43,180 nt of DNA from Muribaculaceae bacterium (lineage in GTDB: Bacteria > Bacteroidota > Bacteroidia > Bacteroidales > Muribaculaceae): the NCBI GenBank assembly GCA_022510465.1, contig JAFLTJ010000012.1, positions 1 to 43,180 of the forward strand. The letters run 5' to 3'. Every line of letters starts with the position of its first letter. Position 1 is the first letter of the stretch. A program made the translations under genes and the position numbers. Shown in pieces: positions 42,217-43,180 of the stretch. The notes beneath the pieces were generated by a model, which made no database searches, was not told the origin of the DNA, and saw only the letters and a program-made list of their open reading frames with translations.

Positions 42217-43002
42217 TTACGAGCCCGCTTTAGCGCGGTGGCGATGTTTGAGAATAATTTCTTTAGCAAGGGCGTTGTGGGATGTAGCTCCGCGGCTCGA
42301 CTGGTCGTAGAGCAATACGGGTAATCCGTGACTGGGGGCTTCGCTGAGCCTGATATTACGTGGAATAACGGCATTGAAAACCATATCTCCAAAATGACCT
42401 TTTAGTTCTTCGTAAATTTGATTGGCCAGGCGCAGACGTGCATCATACATTGTCAGCAAGAATCCCTCAATTTCGAGCTCACGGTTGAGCTTGCTTTTAA
42501 TTATTCTGATAGTGTTAAGAAGCTTGGAAATGCCTTCCAGCGCAAAATATTCGGCCTGAACCGGTATTATGACCGAGTTGGCCGCCGTCAGCGCATTTAC
42601 CGTAATCAGACCCAAAGAAGGGGAGCAGTCAATCAAGATATAATCATATTTGTCGACCACCGGTTTTAGTGCATTTTTTAGCGCAAACTCACGGTCGGTC
42701 TTATTGACGAGTTCAATCTCGGCGCCGGCCAGGTCGATGCGCGACCCAACAAGGTCAAGACCTTTGACGCATGTAGCTATCTGCGACCCGTCTAATGGAT
42801 AATCATCAACGAGACATTCATATATGCTCGACGCCATTGTGCGCGGGTCAATGCCGTAACCCGAAGTTGCATTTGCCTGCGGGTCGGCATCTATTATCAA
42901 CACTTTGCGCCCGTGTGTTGCCAGCGACGCTGCCAGGTTGATTGTTGTCGTTGTTTTGCCAACACCTCCTTTTTGGTTGGCTATCGCAATTATTTTGCCC
43001 AT
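42217..43002 (-). CDS. parA: Chromosome-partitioning ATPase ParA (Soj)
   Basis: ParA is the Walker-type ATPase partner of ParB; ATP-dimers bind DNA non-specifically and guide segregation. The 261-residue protein has the deviant Walker [22 protein letters not shown] (about 8-28), the A' motif DADPQANAT, and Walker [19 protein letters not shown]. It lacks the N-terminal extra DNA-binding domain of plasmid type Ia ParA, which fits a chromosomal Soj. It is the first gene of the parA-parB-DUF5683-mltD unit. Two parS-like half-sites lie upstream. Confidence 0.96.
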   Translation of the reverse strand: MGKIIAIANQKGGVGKTTTTINLAASLATHGRKVLIIDADPQANATSGYGIDPRTMASSIYECLVDDYPLDGSQIATCVKGLDLVGSRIDLAGAEIELVNKTDREFALKNALKPVVDKYDYILIDCSPSLGLITVNALTAANSVIIPVQAEYFALEGISKLLNTIRIIKSKLNRELEIEGFLLTMYDARLRLANQIYEELKGHFGDMVFNAVIPRNIRLSEAPSHGLPVLLYDQSSRGATSHNALAKEIILKHRHRAKAGS

Positions 43003-43077
43003 ATTCTGACTAAAAATTTCAGTTGTATCTGCTTTATAACGACAGGGTTGTTTGTTGTCCCCGGATGTATAAAAGCT

Positions 43078-43141
43078 CGTGAAACATTTTGCTAATCATT
43101 TCTTTTGCAAAATAATATAAAATAAACGACTCCGTGAAACA
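43078..43141. promoter_or_regulatory. Two parS-like half-sites upstream of parA
   Basis: CGTGAAACA occurs at 43078-43086 and again at 43133-43141, 55 bp apart. The 16-bp parS consensus is TGTTTCACGTGAAACA, so each is one intact half plus the central CG; the other halves do not match. The flanks are AT-rich. These may be weak ParB sites controlling parA or decayed parS copies. Confidence 0.5.
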
Positions 43142-43180
43142 TATTTTTGTCAAATAGAGTTAAATGTTTATAACTAACCA

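Noticed and set aside
1..43180. CRISPR arrays, tRNA or rRNA genes, complete insertion sequences, phage genes
   Set aside because: No repeat-spacer pattern, no cloverleaf or rRNA core sequences, and no transposase, integrase or phage structural proteins were seen when reading both strands.

Overview
The window looks like chromosomal DNA from a gut-type member of the Bacteroidales, probably close to the Muribaculaceae (family level is inference). The main evidence is a recurring promoter element, TAnnTTTG, just upstream of many genes; this is the Bacteroidetes -7 box. Ribosome-binding sites are weak and AT-rich. Typical Bacteroidetes gene families are present: DUF3078 and DUF5683 proteins, a NagB-like/PIG-L fusion, PPi-dependent phosphofructokinase, and a parA-parB-DUF5683-lytic transglycosylase cluster. 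No tRNA, rRNA, CRISPR array, complete insertion sequence or prophage was seen.

Layout. 1-1718 (minus): dnaJ (cut by the window edge), grpE and ispE. 1732-3400: a small AT-rich accessory patch with a DUF4143-type ATPase gene, a triple 33-bp-spaced repeat and the decayed remnant of a DUF1016-type gene. 3400-10372: a secreted GH43 glycosidase gene (minus), then a complete L-rhamnose operon rhaM-rhaB-rhaA-rhaT-rhaD (plus) ending in a strong terminator. 10373-13960: an AT-rich accessory stretch with tandem repeats, a small lipoprotein, a candidate structured RNA of about 300 nt with its own promoter and terminator, a one-span membrane protein and a WG-repeat lipoprotein. 14066-20461: rpsP with a long tail, a 56-residue ferredoxin, a minus-strand unit dacB / acidic protein / rsmI / coiled-coil lipoprotein, and a TetR regulator-fabG pair. 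20499-24477: amino-sugar genes, with a canonical nagB divergent from a NagB-like/PIG-L fusion that lacks the deaminase residues. 24498-30232: an HtrA protease, an NlpC/P60 lipoprotein overlapping an M16-like protein without its zinc motif, and pfp. 30237-35916 (minus): acyl-CoA ligase, guaA, a DUF3078 protein and two coupled secreted proteins. 36021-38557: a TlpA-like thioredoxin lipoprotein and gdhA. 38602-43180 (minus): parA-parB-DUF5683-mltD, with two parS-like half-sites upstream of parA.

How the genes work together. The rha operon takes up L-rhamnose and carries it through anomer conversion, isomerisation, phosphorylation and aldol cleavage to DHAP and L-lactaldehyde; no rhaR-type regulator lies in the window. 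GH43, pfp, NagB and GdhA fit a saccharolytic anaerobe that recycles amino sugars and ammonium. HtrA, PBP4, MltD, NlpC/P60 and several lipoproteins serve envelope upkeep.

The items most worth a second look are the candidate RNA at 11152-11458, the three catalytic substitutions in the NagB-like fusion, the M16-like protein without HxxEH, and the DUF1016 remnant with phased repeats. Five starts were moved inward (11506-12054, 12065-13924, 22711-23520, 31319-32647, 36021-37073), as was that of the 38675-40480 gene. The grounds were promoter position, signal peptides or overlap with neighbours.
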